A stretch of 56,964 bases of DNA from Synechococcales cyanobacterium CRU_2_2 (GTDB lineage Bacteria; Cyanobacteriota; Cyanobacteriia; PCC-9006; JAAUQQ01): assembly GCA_012034805.1 (NCBI GenBank), contig JAAUOP010000014.1:1-56964 (forward strand), written 5' to 3'. The notes under the pieces were generated by a model. It made no database searches. It saw only the letters and a program-made list of their open reading frames with translations, and was not told the DNA's origin. Both the position numbers and the translations under genes were made by a program. Positions 17,514 to 27,717 of this stretch are shown here, piece after piece (position 1 is the first letter of the stretch; every line of letters begins with the position of its first letter).

Positions 17514-18527
17514 ATGAAACTTTCCAGCAAGAATCTTGAGACCCGTTTAGATACGGTCTACGATGCGATCGTGGTGGGTGGTGGCATGGGGGGGTTGTCG
17601 GCGGCGATTTATCTGGCGCGGTATGGGCTCAACTGTTTGATCGTAGAAAAGGGGCGCGGGCGATCGTTCTGGATGCAGGACACGCGCAACTTCTTGGGTA
17701 TTGATCCGACCACACCGGGCCGCAATATCATTGATCATGGCACCAAGCAGGCGATCGACTGGGGCGCGGATCATTTACGGGGTTTTGTGGAATCGGTCAC
17801 AGATGAAGGCGGCACCTTTGCGGTGAGGGTGAAGGTGGGCAAAAAAGATGAAACAGGCTCGGTCTTTCGCACGAAGTATGTGGTTGCGGCCTCTGGCATT
17901 ATCGATGTGTTGCCACAACTGGAGAATATGCAAAATGTGTTTGACTATGCGGGTTACACGCTTCATGTTTGCATGATTTGCGATGGTTTTGATATGTGGG
18001 ATCAAAAGGCCGTGTTGATTGCCGGTTCCGAGGGACAGATCAATGCAGCGTTTGTGCTCAATTGGTTTACGCCCTATATTTCGGTCTTGACCCATGGCCT
18101 GTACCCAGTCAGTGGGGAAATGAAGCAGAAGTTGGCGGAGCATGGTTATCCGCTGTATGAGCAACCGATCGCCAAGTTCCATGGCGAAAATCACCAGCTC
18201 AGTGGCGTGGAGCTAGCAGATGGAACGAGGGTTGAGGCAACAACTGGGTTGGTGGGCATGGGTTCCATTTACCACAACGATTATTTGAAGGACATTGAAC
18301 TAGAGTATGACGGTCAGAATCTGGTGACGAATGAGATGTGTCAGACGAGTCATGAGCGCATTTTTGCACTGGGGGATTTGAAGCTGGGGTTGAATCAGGT
18401 GTCGATCGCGGTGGCCGATGGCACCTTGGCCGCCACGCAAATCTGGCGCATGATTCGCCGCGCTGCAGCACCTCGTAAGTGGGAGGAAAATCTTCTGGTG
18501 AACACCGCTGAGCCGGAAGTTGTGTAG
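17514..18527 (+). CDS. Thioredoxin-reductase-like FAD/NAD(P) oxidoreductase
   Basis: 337 residues. N-terminal FAD Rossmann motif AIVVGGGMGGLSAAIYLARYG, the redox-active site C-x-x-C in HVCMICDGFD, and a second FAD motif near the end (IFALGDLKLGLNQVSIAVADG). The NAD(P)-binding motif is atypical (LIAGSEGQINAAFV), lacking a clean GxGxxA, so the donor may not be NADPH; related cyanobacterial enzymes of this group (DTR/DDOR-type) have unusual donors. It may reduce the neighbouring peroxiredoxin. No frameshift. Confidence 0.8.
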   Translation: MKLSSKNLETRLDTVYDAIVVGGGMGGLSAAIYLARYGLNCLIVEKGRGRSFWMQDTRNFLGIDPTTPGRNIIDHGTKQAIDWGADHLRGFVESVTDEGGTFAVRVKVGKKDETGSVFRTKYVVAASGIIDVLPQLENMQNVFDYAGYTLHVCMICDGFDMWDQKAVLIAGSEGQINAAFVLNWFTPYISVLTHGLYPVSGEMKQKLAEHGYPLYEQPIAKFHGENHQLSGVELADGTRVEATTGLVGMGSIYHNDYLKDIELEYDGQNLVTNEMCQTSHERIFALGDLKLGLNQVSIAVADGTLAATQIWRMIRRAAAPRKWEENLLVNTAEPEVV

Positions 18528-18964
18528 GCTTCTGGCTTGAACGGACAAGATGGCCATCCCACCAATCAACGAGGATTGCAGTATCCAATCGTTAGTTGTC
18601 GCCGGAAAACGCATCGACCAGCCGCCGACCATAGCCGATCACAAACCAGCCAGCCGTGCGCAATCGGCCCTTCCCCCAGAAGCCGATCGCGCCCCCTGCA
18701 ATCGCCCAACCCAAACCCTGATCGCCCCAACCGATTGGGGCATAGTCTCGTCCTACGATCGCCCGTCAATCTTGGATATTCGCAAATCCTGGAAATTTTT
18801 CTCGTTTTACGAGGCTAGAGCGCGTAGAATGGAACCCTTGGGATGTTTCTGTCAGGCAAAATTGCCCTAGACGGAATGCACCGGCAGACTGCACCAGACC
18901 GTGTGTTCCTTCTTACGAAAGGCTACCTGAGAAAGCAAGACCGTGCTCAAGATTGCCCCAGGCT
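18528..18964. other. Intergenic region, about 440 bp
   Basis: It holds the possible minus-strand small ORF described at 18592-18768 and, at 18770-18964, the presumed promoter and leader of the DEAD-box gene. I saw no strong RNA structure. Confidence 0.4.
18592..18768 (-). CDS. Possible small membrane-like protein or gene fragment
   Basis: Minus-strand frame reads [40 protein letters not shown] and [15 protein letters not shown] then stop. The composition looks protein-like, with a Gly-rich hydrophobic stretch, but there is no ATG/GTG/TTG start before an upstream in-frame stop. It may be a decayed or frameshifted gene. A plus-strand ORF over the same bases looks random. Confidence 0.3.
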
Positions 18965-20603
18965 ATGACGTTTAAATCCCTCAACTTTGAAGACCTCGGC
19001 CTGCGTGAAGAGTTACTGCGGGCGATCGCCCAGCAGGGCTACGACCGACCAACCCCGATCCAAGAGCAAGCGATCCCCATCATTTTGGAAGGACGCGACG
19101 TGTTGGCCGGGGCCCAAACTGGCACTGGCAAAAACCGCCGGGTTTACCTTGCCTCTCCTGCAACGTCTCAGCGCTTCCTCCGATCGCGATGCTGCGCTCA
19201 GTGCTCCTGAGACAGTTCACGAGCCCGCAACGGTGACCGCTAGTCAGAATAATACCAGTCAGAATGCCAGTCAGAGTGGCAGTCGCCCGGTCACCAGCAG
19301 CACTGGCCTCAAACGTCGCATCACCCGAGGCAGCGGAGCCATGGGGCCCCTGAAGGTTGACAATCCGCGTCCCATTCGGGCCGTCATTTTGGCTCCCACC
19401 CGCGAACTCGCGGCTCAGGTGGCCGAAAACGTTAGTGTCTATAGTCAGTTTCTGCCTCTCAAGTGCACCGTTGTGTTTGGCGGCGTCAACATCAACCCGC
19501 AAATCTCTCGGCTGCGTCGCGGGGTCGATATTTTGGTGGCCACCCCCGGCAGATTGATTGACCACATCCAACGGGGTACGGTCGATCTCTCCCAGGTGGA
19601 AATCCTGGTGCTGGATGAAGCCGACCGAATGCTAGACATGGGCTTTATCCACGACATCCGCAAGGTGTTGGCGCTGCTGCCAAAGGAACGGCAAAATTTG
19701 TTGTTCTCTGCCACGTTTTCCCAGGCGATTAAAACCCTAGCCGGTGGTTTTTTGAAATCTCCGGTCACGATCGAAGTTGCCCGCGAAAATACGGCGGCGG
19801 AGAGTGTTGCCCAGGTGATCTACCCGGTCGATCGCCACCGCAAGCGAGAGCTGTTGTCGTTTCTGATCGGCGCACGCAACTGGAAGCAGGTGCTGGTCTT
19901 TACCCGTACTAAGCATGGTGCTAATCGGTTGGCCAAACAACTGGAAGAAGATGGCCTACGGGCAGCGGCGATTCACGGCAACAAGAGCCAAGGGGCCAGA
20001 ACCCGTGCCCTGGATGGCTTTAAGGAAGGTGCAGTGCGAATCTTGGTGGCCACAGACATTGCGGCTCGGGGCATTGATATTGATCAGTTGCCCCATGTGG
20101 TCAATTTTGAGTTGCCAAATGTTGCGGAGGACTATATCCATCGGATTGGTCGGACGGGGCGGGCTGGGAACGAGGGGGAGGCGGTATCGCTGGTTTGTGT
20201 AGATGAGCACAAGCTGATGCAGGATATTGAGCGGCTGATTAAGCGTCGGATTGAGCGCGTGGTGATTCCTGAATTTGAGCCGGATCCGAGCATTGCAGCG
20301 GAGCCGATTCCGAATGGGCGCAATGGCGCGGGTGGCGGTGGACGGGGGGGCGATCGCTCTGCGCGTAGCGGCAGCCGTCACGACAGCACCCCTCGTCCCG
20401 GCCATCGCGACAAACCCCGTCACGAAGACAGCAAGCCCCGGCCCGCCTCGGCCGCTGCCAAACCCAAGCCCAAGCCGAACGGCGGTCGCAAATCCGACAG
20501 CCATGCGGGTCTCGACAACAGTCCAAAACCCCGTATAGAAGGCCGCGAAGACCGGTACGACCGCCAGGGGCGATCATCGCGGCGGCGCTCCAGCGCAGGC
20601 TAA
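18965..20603 (+). CDS. DEAD-box RNA helicase (RhlE-type), frameshifted
   Basis: ATP-dependent RNA unwinding. Q motif (FEDLGL...[14 protein letters not shown]), Walker A AQTGTGK, then [32 protein letters not shown] and [10 protein letters not shown] are all present. The frame changes at an A5 run (19130-19134): removing one A restores [13 protein letters not shown]. An unusual insert of about 70 residues rich in Ser, Thr and Gln follows motif I, and the basic, low-complexity C-tail (450-540) probably binds RNA. The start is the ATG at 18965 (MTFKSLNF). Confidence 0.88.
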
Positions 20604-20646
20604 GACCCCCTCCCCAGCAACTACCGCTCCCAGTCTCTCCACTGTG

Positions 20647-21767
20647 CTAATCTGCGATTTCCCTTTCTGGGGCTGGCCCTTGGGTAGGTTGTGCCAACAC
20701 CACTTCCCGCCGCTCTGCCAAAAGTTTGGGCCGCAGATACAAATTTTCCAGCAACACCGCCGCCCCTGCAAACCAGGGCGGTACGATCACCGCGCCAATA
20801 ATTCCCAGCAGCTGCGCCCCACCCAACACTGCCAACAGTTGATAGAGCGGATGCACCCCCACTGATGAGCCTACCAACAGTGGATCGAGTACATAGGTCT
20901 CGACATTTTGAATCACCACAAATAAAATCAGCACCCACAGCGGCACCCAGCCGCCAACGGAAAAGGAGACCAGCAGCGCCGGAATCGCCCCTAGGAGTGG
21001 CCCCAGAAACGGGATTAAATTGGTGACAGCGGCGATCGCCCCCAAACCCAAGGCATATTCCTGCAACCCCAAAAAGCTCAGTCCCAAGGTCGTCGCAACA
21101 CCCAAGACCGCCGACACCAAAAACCGCCCCCGAATATAGCCACCCATGCGTCCGCCTACGGGCCGCAGCTGCGCTGCAATGCGGTCTTCCCAGGGCTGTG
21201 GGATCAGCTGCACCAGCCCACGCACCAGCGTGCGACTATCGGCGACCATGTAGCCCGAGATCAACAGCGCCAAAATCACACTCAGCAAGCTGCCCAAGAT
21301 ATTCCGGGTGAGGCCATAGGAGCGCAGCACCAGATTTTGGGTCGAGCCGATCGCCCAGCGGCCCAGGGCCTGAAAATCTAAAAATTCGGCGATAAACGCT
21401 GCCTGCTCTTCCCCCAGCCGAGCGGCATTTTCTTCCACCAAACGCCGTAGCACATCCACAAAAGTCGGCAACCGTCGGATCAAGGTTTCGATCTGCTGGA
21501 TCACGGTCGGCCAATCAGCAGGCCCACACCCACCAGCCCCAAAATCAGCCCCAGGTAGGCCACAATCGTCGCCAACCAGCGAGGCAGCCGCCAGCGTTCG
21601 AGCTGATCGACAATGGGGGCGATCGCCGCCGCCAAAATCACCGACGTCATGACAATGAGCAGTAAGCTGTGCACCTGCCACAGCAGCACCGTGCCCAAGC
21701 CCAGCCCTCCGATGATCAACAACGTCGAAACCGAAATCGAAAACCGCTGTTCGGGCATCCAGACCAA
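20647..21767 (-). CDS. AI-2E family transporter, frameshifted
   Basis: Multi-pass permease of the AI-2E (UPF0118/PerM) family. The N-terminal frame covers two helices (LLIIGGLGLGTVLLWQVHSL, LATIVAYLGLILGLVGVGLL). The second frame continues from PTVIQQIETLIRRLP through ILGSLLSVILALLISGYMV, the family block AVTNLIPFLGPLLGAIPALL and VLDPLLVGSSVGVHPLYQLL. The frames meet near 21510-21530. Substrate unknown; the family name should not be read as proof of autoinducer transport. Confidence 0.85.
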
Positions 21768-21816
21768 CCTGACAAAAAACGCTAACTCCTATCTTGCGTC
21801 CACTCCGGAATCCTGA

Positions 21817-22680
21817 CTAGTTTGGTGGCAACTCCAGGGGGATTTTGCCGAGCAGTCCCTTGCGAAAATCATTGAGAATATGTCGGGCGGTGCGTTCGCG
21901 ATCGCCCTGGTAGCGCTCTTCGGCCACGGCTAGGACATATTCTTCGCCGGTGAAGGCGGCTTCATCGACGCCGTAGCGATCGCAGAGAATTTTCTCATTG
22001 ACGGGCGATCGTTCCAAGCCCTGCAAGATCTTAAGTTGTTCCACCAACTCTGATGCAACTCTTTGATTGTCGTAGGACGCCTGACCAATGTCATCGCACA
22101 GGGCCAGCTTCACTGCTGCGGCTTGGTCATTGAGTTTTGCAGGCAATACCCCTGGTGCATCCAGTAGGTCTAGGGCTTGGCCGACGCGAACCCAACGCAG
22201 CGACTTGGTCACACCCGGTTTGCGGGCGCTTTCTACGACTCGCTTTTGTACCAGCCGGTTGATCAGCGCGGACTTACCCACATTGGGAAAGCCGATCATG
22301 ACCGCCCGCACCGCTCGGGGTTTCATGCCCCGATTGGCACGTCGTTGATTCATCTTCGCCCCGGCCAATGCCGCTGCCTTGGCGAGTCCTTTGGTACCTG
22401 TGCCGTGCTGGGCGTCAGTAAAGTAAATTTGCTGGCCTTGAGCCTTAAACCAAGCTTGCCACTGCTCTTGAATCTGCACCGGAATCATGTCAACCCGATT
22501 GAGCACCAGTACGCGCTCCTTGTCGGCGACCCACTGATCGACCTGGGGGTGATGGGTCGAGAAGGGAATACGGGCGTCACGCACCTCCAAAACCACGTCC
22601 ACACGCTTGAGCTGATCCATGAGCAGGCGCTCGGCTTTGGCAATGTGGCCGGGATACCACTGAATGGTGGGGGAAGACAT
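21817..22680 (-). CDS. rbgA: Ribosome biogenesis GTPase (YlqF/RbgA)
   Basis: 287 residues. Circularly permuted GTPase: G4-like NRVD comes before G1 GFPNVGKS and G3 DAPG. N-terminal WYPGHIAKAERL is the RbgA signature, and the C-terminal helical domain follows (DDIGQASYDNQRVA...). Assists a late step of 50S subunit assembly. Family length is normal and the frame intact. Confidence 0.92.
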   Translation of the reverse strand: MSSPTIQWYPGHIAKAERLLMDQLKRVDVVLEVRDARIPFSTHHPQVDQWVADKERVLVLNRVDMIPVQIQEQWQAWFKAQGQQIYFTDAQHGTGTKGLAKAAALAGAKMNQRRANRGMKPRAVRAVMIGFPNVGKSALINRLVQKRVVESARKPGVTKSLRWVRVGQALDLLDAPGVLPAKLNDQAAAVKLALCDDIGQASYDNQRVASELVEQLKILQGLERSPVNEKILCDRYGVDEAAFTGEEYVLAVAEERYQGDRERTARHILNDFRKGLLGKIPLELPPN

Positions 22681-22784
22681 AGGCTGGGGCGCAGGGGGAT
22701 GAGGCGCAAGGGGGCGCAGGGATGTCTTTCCAGTGTAGGGGGTGCCAGGAGAAAAGACGCGCCGAACAGACGTTCGTCACCAGC

Positions 22785-23069
22785 CTACAGAAAATTTTGC
22801 CGCATTGCTGCGAGATCTTCGAGGTCATAGCTGAGCCAAACTTGGCTCATCACCCGCACTTCGATGTGGGGGCAGTTGAGATCGCGAGCGAGTAAATCAA
22901 TGCGAACCGTAATGCCATCGAACAAAACATCCTCAAATAAGGCATTGGCGGCGGCGACGTCCGGGCAGTGAACCACAAGGGTGTCGCCCCCGTGGCTCTG
23001 GGCAGAAATGGCGAGGTGGCTGACGTGGTTGAGCTGATAGCGATCGGCGAGTGTGTGAACAAAATTCAT
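22785..23069 (-). CDS. Small conserved-looking hypothetical protein
   Basis: 94 residues from the ATG at 23069 (MNFVHTLADRYQLNHVSH). It alternates strands and helices (LAISAQSHGGDTLVVHCPD, FEDVLFDGITVRIDLLARD) and has no signal peptide or membrane helix. The frame is open to 23126, but the internal ATG gives a cleaner N-terminus. Not recognised. Confidence 0.6.
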   Translation of the reverse strand: MNFVHTLADRYQLNHVSHLAISAQSHGGDTLVVHCPDVAAANALFEDVLFDGITVRIDLLARDLNCPHIEVRVMSQVWLSYDLEDLAAMRQNFL

Positions 23070-23322
23070 GATGCGAACTCCAGATGATCTCCGGATGCCC
23101 CTGAGCTGCCTGCGGAAGGCGGGCATTTATCTATACATTTAGGTCTCTAGGATTTCCGCACCGCCAGGAAAGTTCCGTCTATATACGCACTTCATCGCAA
23201 CTTCATGCACGAACCCACGTTAAACGCGGCCCCTCCACCCAAGGCGTTCACGGGAGGCTCCGCGCGATAATTGCAACCGCTCACCCCGATAAGCGGGTGT
23301 TCCTTACCCCTTCGAGCTTGCT

Positions 23323-24150
23323 ATGACTAGTTTTCATCGTCACTCTGTTGCGTTTCCTTGGGGCATTGCGATCGCCCTGGCCAGTGGTCTTGCAATCACT
23401 ACACTGGCTTGGCAGGCTTCCACGAGCACTGTGGAGGCGGGCTCTCGGGGTGTTGTTATGCAGTTTGGTAAAGTCAAACCTCAGGTTTTGGACGAAGGGT
23501 TGCATTGGAAAATGCCTTTGATCACTCGGATCTACCCCATGAATGTTCGCGTGCAGAAAACGGATGTTGATATCAGTGTTGGCACGCGGGATCTGCAATC
23601 TTTGCAAGTGCAATTTAGCCTCAATTGGCACGTAGTTCCCGAAAAAGCCAATCAGGTCTATCAGCAGATCGGCAGCCACCCACAAATTGTAGAAATCATT
23701 TTGAAGCCTGCGATCGAAGAAGTTGTCAAGGCTTCAACTCCCAAACGAACCTTAGAAGAAACGCTTAAAGACCGGTCGATGCTCAAGGATGAAATTGAGC
23801 AGGCGATTCGCGATCGTCTCGCTCCCTACCACCTTGTCGTAGACGATGCATCCTTGGTCAACGTTGGCTTTTCGCCTGAATTTACCCAATCGATTGAAGC
23901 CAAACAAATTGCCGAGCAAGAGGCCCAAAAAGCGAAATATCTCACCCAAAAAGCAGAACAGGAGGCGAAGGCTGAAATTACCCGTGCCAAAGGCCAAGCC
24001 GAGGCGCAACGTCTCTTGCAGCAAAGCCTGACGCCAGAGCTGTTGCAAAAACAGGCGATCGACAAGTGGAACGGCCAATTTCCCCAGGTGATGACCGGGG
24101 AAGGAACGACGCCGTTGCTAGATTTGAGATCGCTGCAAAAGTCTCCCTAG
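23323..24150 (+). CDS. Prohibitin-like SPFH/band 7 protein
   Basis: 275 residues. One N-terminal membrane helix (WGIAIALASGLAITTLAW), an SPFH domain (VEAGSRGVVMQFGKV, LDEGLHWKMPLITRIYPMNV, TVDVDIS-like region), then a coiled coil rich in EAQKAKYLTQKAEQEAKAEI. Prohibitins form ring scaffolds on membranes and influence protease activity. Its end overlaps the convergent egtD by 4 bp. Confidence 0.9.
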   Translation: MTSFHRHSVAFPWGIAIALASGLAITTLAWQASTSTVEAGSRGVVMQFGKVKPQVLDEGLHWKMPLITRIYPMNVRVQKTDVDISVGTRDLQSLQVQFSLNWHVVPEKANQVYQQIGSHPQIVEIILKPAIEEVVKASTPKRTLEETLKDRSMLKDEIEQAIRDRLAPYHLVVDDASLVNVGFSPEFTQSIEAKQIAEQEAQKAKYLTQKAEQEAKAEITRAKGQAEAQRLLQQSLTPELLQKQAIDKWNGQFPQVMTGEGTTPLLDLRSLQKSP

Positions 24151-25148
24151 GGGCAGGTTGCCAAATCCACCACCATAAAGAGCGCCTGGGAATCCGTCCA
24201 CACCGATCGCGTCCGAAAGCCAGCTTGCGCCGCCAGTTGGTTGAACTGGGCCGGGGTATATTTGTAGGAATGCTCGGTGTAGAGTCGCTCTCCGGCAGCA
24301 AAGGCGATCGCCTCCCCCGCTACTTCTACTGTTTGGGCGATCTGGCTGACGATGTACATTTCGATCCGCCCCAGGGCTTCGTTATACACCGCCTCGTAGC
24401 GGAATTGGGCCAGATCAAAATTGGCCCCGAGCTCCCGGTTCATGCGGGTCAAGACATTGAGGGCAAACTGGGCCGAGATGCCCTGGGCGTCGTCATAGGC
24501 GGGCTCGAGGATAGATTTGCTTTTTTGTAGATCGATGCCGATGAGCAAATCGCCGCCGGGGCCAATCAGATGGGCGACGGTTTTGAGGAAGGCGATCGCG
24601 TCCTCCGGCTCCAAGTTGCCGAGGGTTGAACCGGGGAAAAACGCGGTTTTATGGCGATTTTGCAACACCGGAACATCGGGCAAGCGCAGGGGCTGGGTGT
24701 AGTCGGCACAAATGGCGATCGCCGCCAATTCTGGATAGTCCCGCTGCAAATCCTCACAGGACTGCTGCAGATGTTGCTTCGAAATATCGAGGCCGACGTA
24801 CACCGGCAAGGCCTTGCCCTTGGCCCTGAGGGCGTCGAAGAGGATGCGAATTTTTTGGCTGCTGCCGCTGCCGAACTCGACCAGGGCTCCTTGGGTGATG
24901 CGATCGCCAATTTCTACCGCCCGCTCCTGCAAGATCTGCATCTCCGTTCGGGTCAGGTAATATTCCTCCAGCGCCGTAATCTGATCGAAGAGTTCGGCCC
25001 CTCGCTGGTCGTAGAGCCAAGTGGCCGGAATACGCTTCGGGGTTTGGCTCAGGCCCTGCAAGACTGCGGATCGGAAATCTGCAAGCACCGGATGGAAATC
25101 GAACAGTTGAAGGGGAGCCGTCACAGAAGCCGTTGCAAAGGCAGTCAT
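24147..25148 (-). CDS. egtD: L-histidine N-alpha-methyltransferase EgtD
   Basis: 333 residues. Trimethylates histidine to hercynine using SAM, the first step of ergothioneine synthesis. Conserved features: IPATWLYDQRGAELFDQIT and LEEYYLTRTE, the SAM motif LVEFGSGSSQKI, YVGLDIS, and FFPGSTLGNLEP. Directly downstream of egtB in the same direction (127 bp gap), so the two likely form one transcript. Confidence 0.93.
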   Translation of the reverse strand: MTAFATASVTAPLQLFDFHPVLADFRSAVLQGLSQTPKRIPATWLYDQRGAELFDQITALEEYYLTRTEMQILQERAVEIGDRITQGALVEFGSGSSQKIRILFDALRAKGKALPVYVGLDISKQHLQQSCEDLQRDYPELAAIAICADYTQPLRLPDVPVLQNRHKTAFFPGSTLGNLEPEDAIAFLKTVAHLIGPGGDLLIGIDLQKSKSILEPAYDDAQGISAQFALNVLTRMNRELGANFDLAQFRYEAVYNEALGRIEMYIVSQIAQTVEVAGEAIAFAAGERLYTEHSYKYTPAQFNQLAAQAGFRTRSVWTDSQALFMVVDLATCP

Positions 25149-25274
25149 AGGATTGAAAAGGTAGAGGCAACAGAACGAAGCGGAAAGAAACAGAACGGGA
25201 GATGTTCCCTTAAAACGGTTTCATTTCCTTGCCTCCTTCGCAAGAGGGGCAATCCACACGGCTCGCGCGATCGC

Positions 25275-26918
25275 TTACCCTGGCCGGTGAATGGGACGCG
25301 GGTTGGACACGGATTGGGCTAGGCGGATACCCGCAAATTGCCAGCGTGTCGAGGGCGGGAAGAAGTTGCGGTAGGTGGCTCGGATGTGGCTGACGGAGGT
25401 GGCGCAGGAGCCGCCCCGCAGCACGTGTTGACTACACATAAATTTGCCGTTGTATTCCCCGATCGCCCCTACTGCCGCCTTGAAGCCGGGATAGGGCAAG
25501 TAAGCGCTTTGGGTCCATTCCCAGACATCGCCGAAGAGTTGTTGGATGGGGACATGGGGTTCAGGCTGCTCCGCAGGGCAAGGCTGCGGGTGCAGGTGGT
25601 CGCGTTCGACAAAATTGCCTTGCAAGGCCCATTGCTCTGGGCTCGCCAACTGGCCTGCGCGATAGCATTGCTCCAGCTGTTGTTGGGCGACCAGCTCCCA
25701 CTCGGCTTCCGTGGGCAATCGCTTACCGGCCCAGCTGGCATAGGCATCCGCTTCGTAGAGGCTGACATGGCAGACGGGCTCGTGCAGATTCAGGGGCTGC
25801 AAGCCTGCCAGGGTCATGACGAACCATGCGCCGTCGATTTTTTCCCAATAGAGCGGAGCCTCCCAGCCCGCATTAAGAATTGTCCCCCAGCCTTCCGAGA
25901 GCCAGTGCTGGGGCTGTTGGTAGCCGCCCGCTGCAATAAATTCGAGGTATTCACCGTTGGTGATTAGGCGGTGGGCGATCGCAAACGCGCCCACATACAC
26001 CCGGTGCTTAGGGCCTTCGTTATCAAACGCAAACGCATCAAAGCGCGACTCCCAGGCCGCAACGTCTCGCCCCAGTTCAACCACGCCTCCCTCAAAGCCG
26101 ACATATTCTAGTTCTCGGGGCAAAATTGCTTGGTTCTGGGGGAGTCTCTCCTGGCCGGTGCCTGCCTGACCGGTTCCGGCTTGAGCGGTTCCGGCTTGAG
26201 CGGTTCCGGCTGGAACCGTTACCGCTTGAACCGTTGCCAAATCTCTCCGGTAGGCGGGTCGCAGGGGGTTGAGCGCGAGGATGTGTTTGAGATCGGTCAA
26301 GAGCAATTCCTGGTGCTGCTGTTCGTGGTGTAGCCCTAGGACGATGAGAGCGGCGATCGCTTCCCCGGCGATCGCTTCCTCATCGTCCTTCCCCTCTTTT
26401 CCCTGGGCCGTCATCAGCCGAGTTTCTTGCAGTCGAGTTTCTTTAGGCCGAGTTTCTTTCAGTCGAGTCTCCATCAGCCGCTCCATCGCCCTATCCACAT
26501 AGGTCCGATAGCGATAGACCTCCGCCACCGTCGGTCGGGACAGCAGCCCCCGCTGGGGGCGCGGATGGCGCTCGCCCACGGCTTCGTAGTAGGAGTTGAA
26601 CAGGTAGCCAAACTGGGGATGAAAGACCTCGTACCCCGGCAGGTGGGGCACCAGTAAAAACGTCTCAAAAAACCAGCTCACGTGGCCGAGGTGCCACTTG
26701 GGTGGGCTCACATCTGCCATGGTCTGGATGCCGTAATCCTCGATTTCTAGAGGGCGGCAGAGGGTTTCGCTGAAGCTGCGGATTTGGCGGTAGCGATCGC
26801 CCAAGCAAACCCCCAGAACTTGACCGGCTGAAGCATTAGAAGCATTATCCGAAGCATTACCCAAAGACGCGACTGAAGCGCGAGCCGCAGCAGACCCATT
26901 AGAAGCGGTAGTGGCCAT
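25275..26918 (-). CDS. egtB: Ergothioneine sulfoxide synthase EgtB
   Basis: 547 residues. Non-haem iron enzyme that joins a sulfur donor to hercynine. N-terminal DinB-like domain (HLGHVSWFFETFLL, HHEQQHQELLLTDLKH supplying histidine ligands) and C-terminal FGE-sulfatase domain (RLPTEAEWE, GDVWEWTQSAYLPYPGF, RGGSCAT). The choice of cysteine or gamma-glutamylcysteine as donor cannot be read from sequence; no egtA, egtC or lyase gene is here. Two in-frame 15-bp repeat tracts expand surface loops (26168-26218 and 26412-26475), and the first 35 residues are low complexity. Confidence 0.92.
   Translation of the reverse strand: MATTASNGSAAARASVASLGNASDNASNASAGQVLGVCLGDRYRQIRSFSETLCRPLEIEDYGIQTMADVSPPKWHLGHVSWFFETFLLVPHLPGYEVFHPQFGYLFNSYYEAVGERHPRPQRGLLSRPTVAEVYRYRTYVDRAMERLMETRLKETRPKETRLQETRLMTAQGKEGKDDEEAIAGEAIAALIVLGLHHEQQHQELLLTDLKHILALNPLRPAYRRDLATVQAVTVPAGTAQAGTAQAGTGQAGTGQERLPQNQAILPRELEYVGFEGGVVELGRDVAAWESRFDAFAFDNEGPKHRVYVGAFAIAHRLITNGEYLEFIAAGGYQQPQHWLSEGWGTILNAGWEAPLYWEKIDGAWFVMTLAGLQPLNLHEPVCHVSLYEADAYASWAGKRLPTEAEWELVAQQQLEQCYRAGQLASPEQWALQGNFVERDHLHPQPCPAEQPEPHVPIQQLFGDVWEWTQSAYLPYPGFKAAVGAIGEYNGKFMCSQHVLRGGSCATSVSHIRATYRNFFPPSTRWQFAGIRLAQSVSNPRPIHRPG
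26168..26218 (-). repeat. 15-bp in-frame tandem repeat in egtB
   Basis: About three copies of GGTTCCGGCTTGAGC, giving AQAGT/GQAGT units. Confidence 0.85.
26412..26475 (-). repeat. 15-bp in-frame degenerate tandem repeat in egtB
   Basis: About four copies encoding ETRL(K/Q)/ETRPK units in the loop after the DinB helix. Confidence 0.8.
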
Positions 26919-27203
26919 TTCCCAGATTTTTTTATTGAGATGAGTGGTGGAACGGAGTCAGGGTATTGATGTCATAAAAAAATTATCGGATCCCAAGACC
27001 AGCCCCCAGAACGACTCCACAGGCTGCATTGGATCTGGCTGACCCTTCCCACGATAATCGACCGAGCCTCCAGGGCATTAAAAGCGCATCAAAGACCGCT
27101 GAGTGTTTGCGATCGGCCCCGACACAAAAATCGCCCAGGTCTTGCTCACACCCAAAACAAAACGGTATGCTGGTCAACTGTGAGTTTTAGCGAGTAAAGC
27201 ACC

Positions 27204-27341
27204 ATGACCCAAAGAACCCTCGGCGGCACCAACCGCAAACAAAAGCGCACCTCCGGCTTCCGCGCTCGGATGCGCACCCACACAGGCCGCAACGTAATTC
27301 GAGCTCGACGCCGCAAAGGTCGGGCCCGGTTAGCGGTCTAG
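27204..27341 (+). CDS. rpmH: 50S ribosomal protein L34
   Basis: 45 residues: [28 protein letters not shown] and a [11 protein letters not shown] end, the standard bacterial L34. It heads the rpmH-rnpA-yidC cluster; rnpA begins 7 bp after its stop. Confidence 0.96.
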   Translation: MTQRTLGGTNRKQKRTSGFRARMRTHTGRNVIRARRRKGRARLAV

Positions 27342-27348
27342 GCGACGT

Positions 27349-27717
27349 GTGGCCCTTCCGCAAGCGCATCGTCTGCGGCGACGACAGGAGTTTTCCCTGG
27401 TGTACCAGAGAGGCAGACGCTACCATGCCGCTCACTTGCTCTTGAGAATTTTTTGGAGTACACAGGCCCAAGCTGCGCCCGAGGCGCTGCGGGTTGCCGT
27501 CGTCGTCAGTCAAAAAGTGAGCAAGCGAGCGGTGGCGCGTAACCGCTTGAGGCGACAAATTCAGGCCGGTTTTCAGACGCTTTTGCCGCGTTTGCCAGCA
27601 GGTTTACTGTTAGTGATTACCGTAAAACCCACTGCATTAGAGTGCGATTATCACCAATTTTTGCAAGAATTAGAGCAGTTGTTGGCAAACGCTGAGGTGC
27701 TCGATGGCCATTCGTGA
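27349..27717 (+). CDS. rnpA: Ribonuclease P protein component
   Basis: 122 residues from a GTG start. Basic protein that aids RNase P RNA in maturing tRNA 5' ends. Family blocks visible: HRLRRRQEFSLVYQRGRRYH, VVVSQKVSKRAVARNRLRRQI (the RNR motif), and LLLVITVKP. The end overlaps the next gene by 14 bp. Confidence 0.95.
   Translation: MALPQAHRLRRRQEFSLVYQRGRRYHAAHLLLRIFWSTQAQAAPEALRVAVVVSQKVSKRAVARNRLRRQIQAGFQTLLPRLPAGLLLVITVKPTALECDYHQFLQELEQLLANAEVLDGHS

Noticed and set aside
18550..18870. Plus-strand ORF of about 106 residues
   Set aside because: Random-looking composition, no Shine-Dalgarno; the minus-strand frame over the same bases looks more protein-like.
22700..22790. Fourth copy of the dispersed GAACCGCTGTTCG repeat
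   Set aside because: Only a short, poorly matching stretch (GAACAGACGTTCGTC) is present.
27187..27558. Minus-strand ORF over rpmH/rnpA
   Set aside because: Antisense shadow of two certain genes; no protein-family features.
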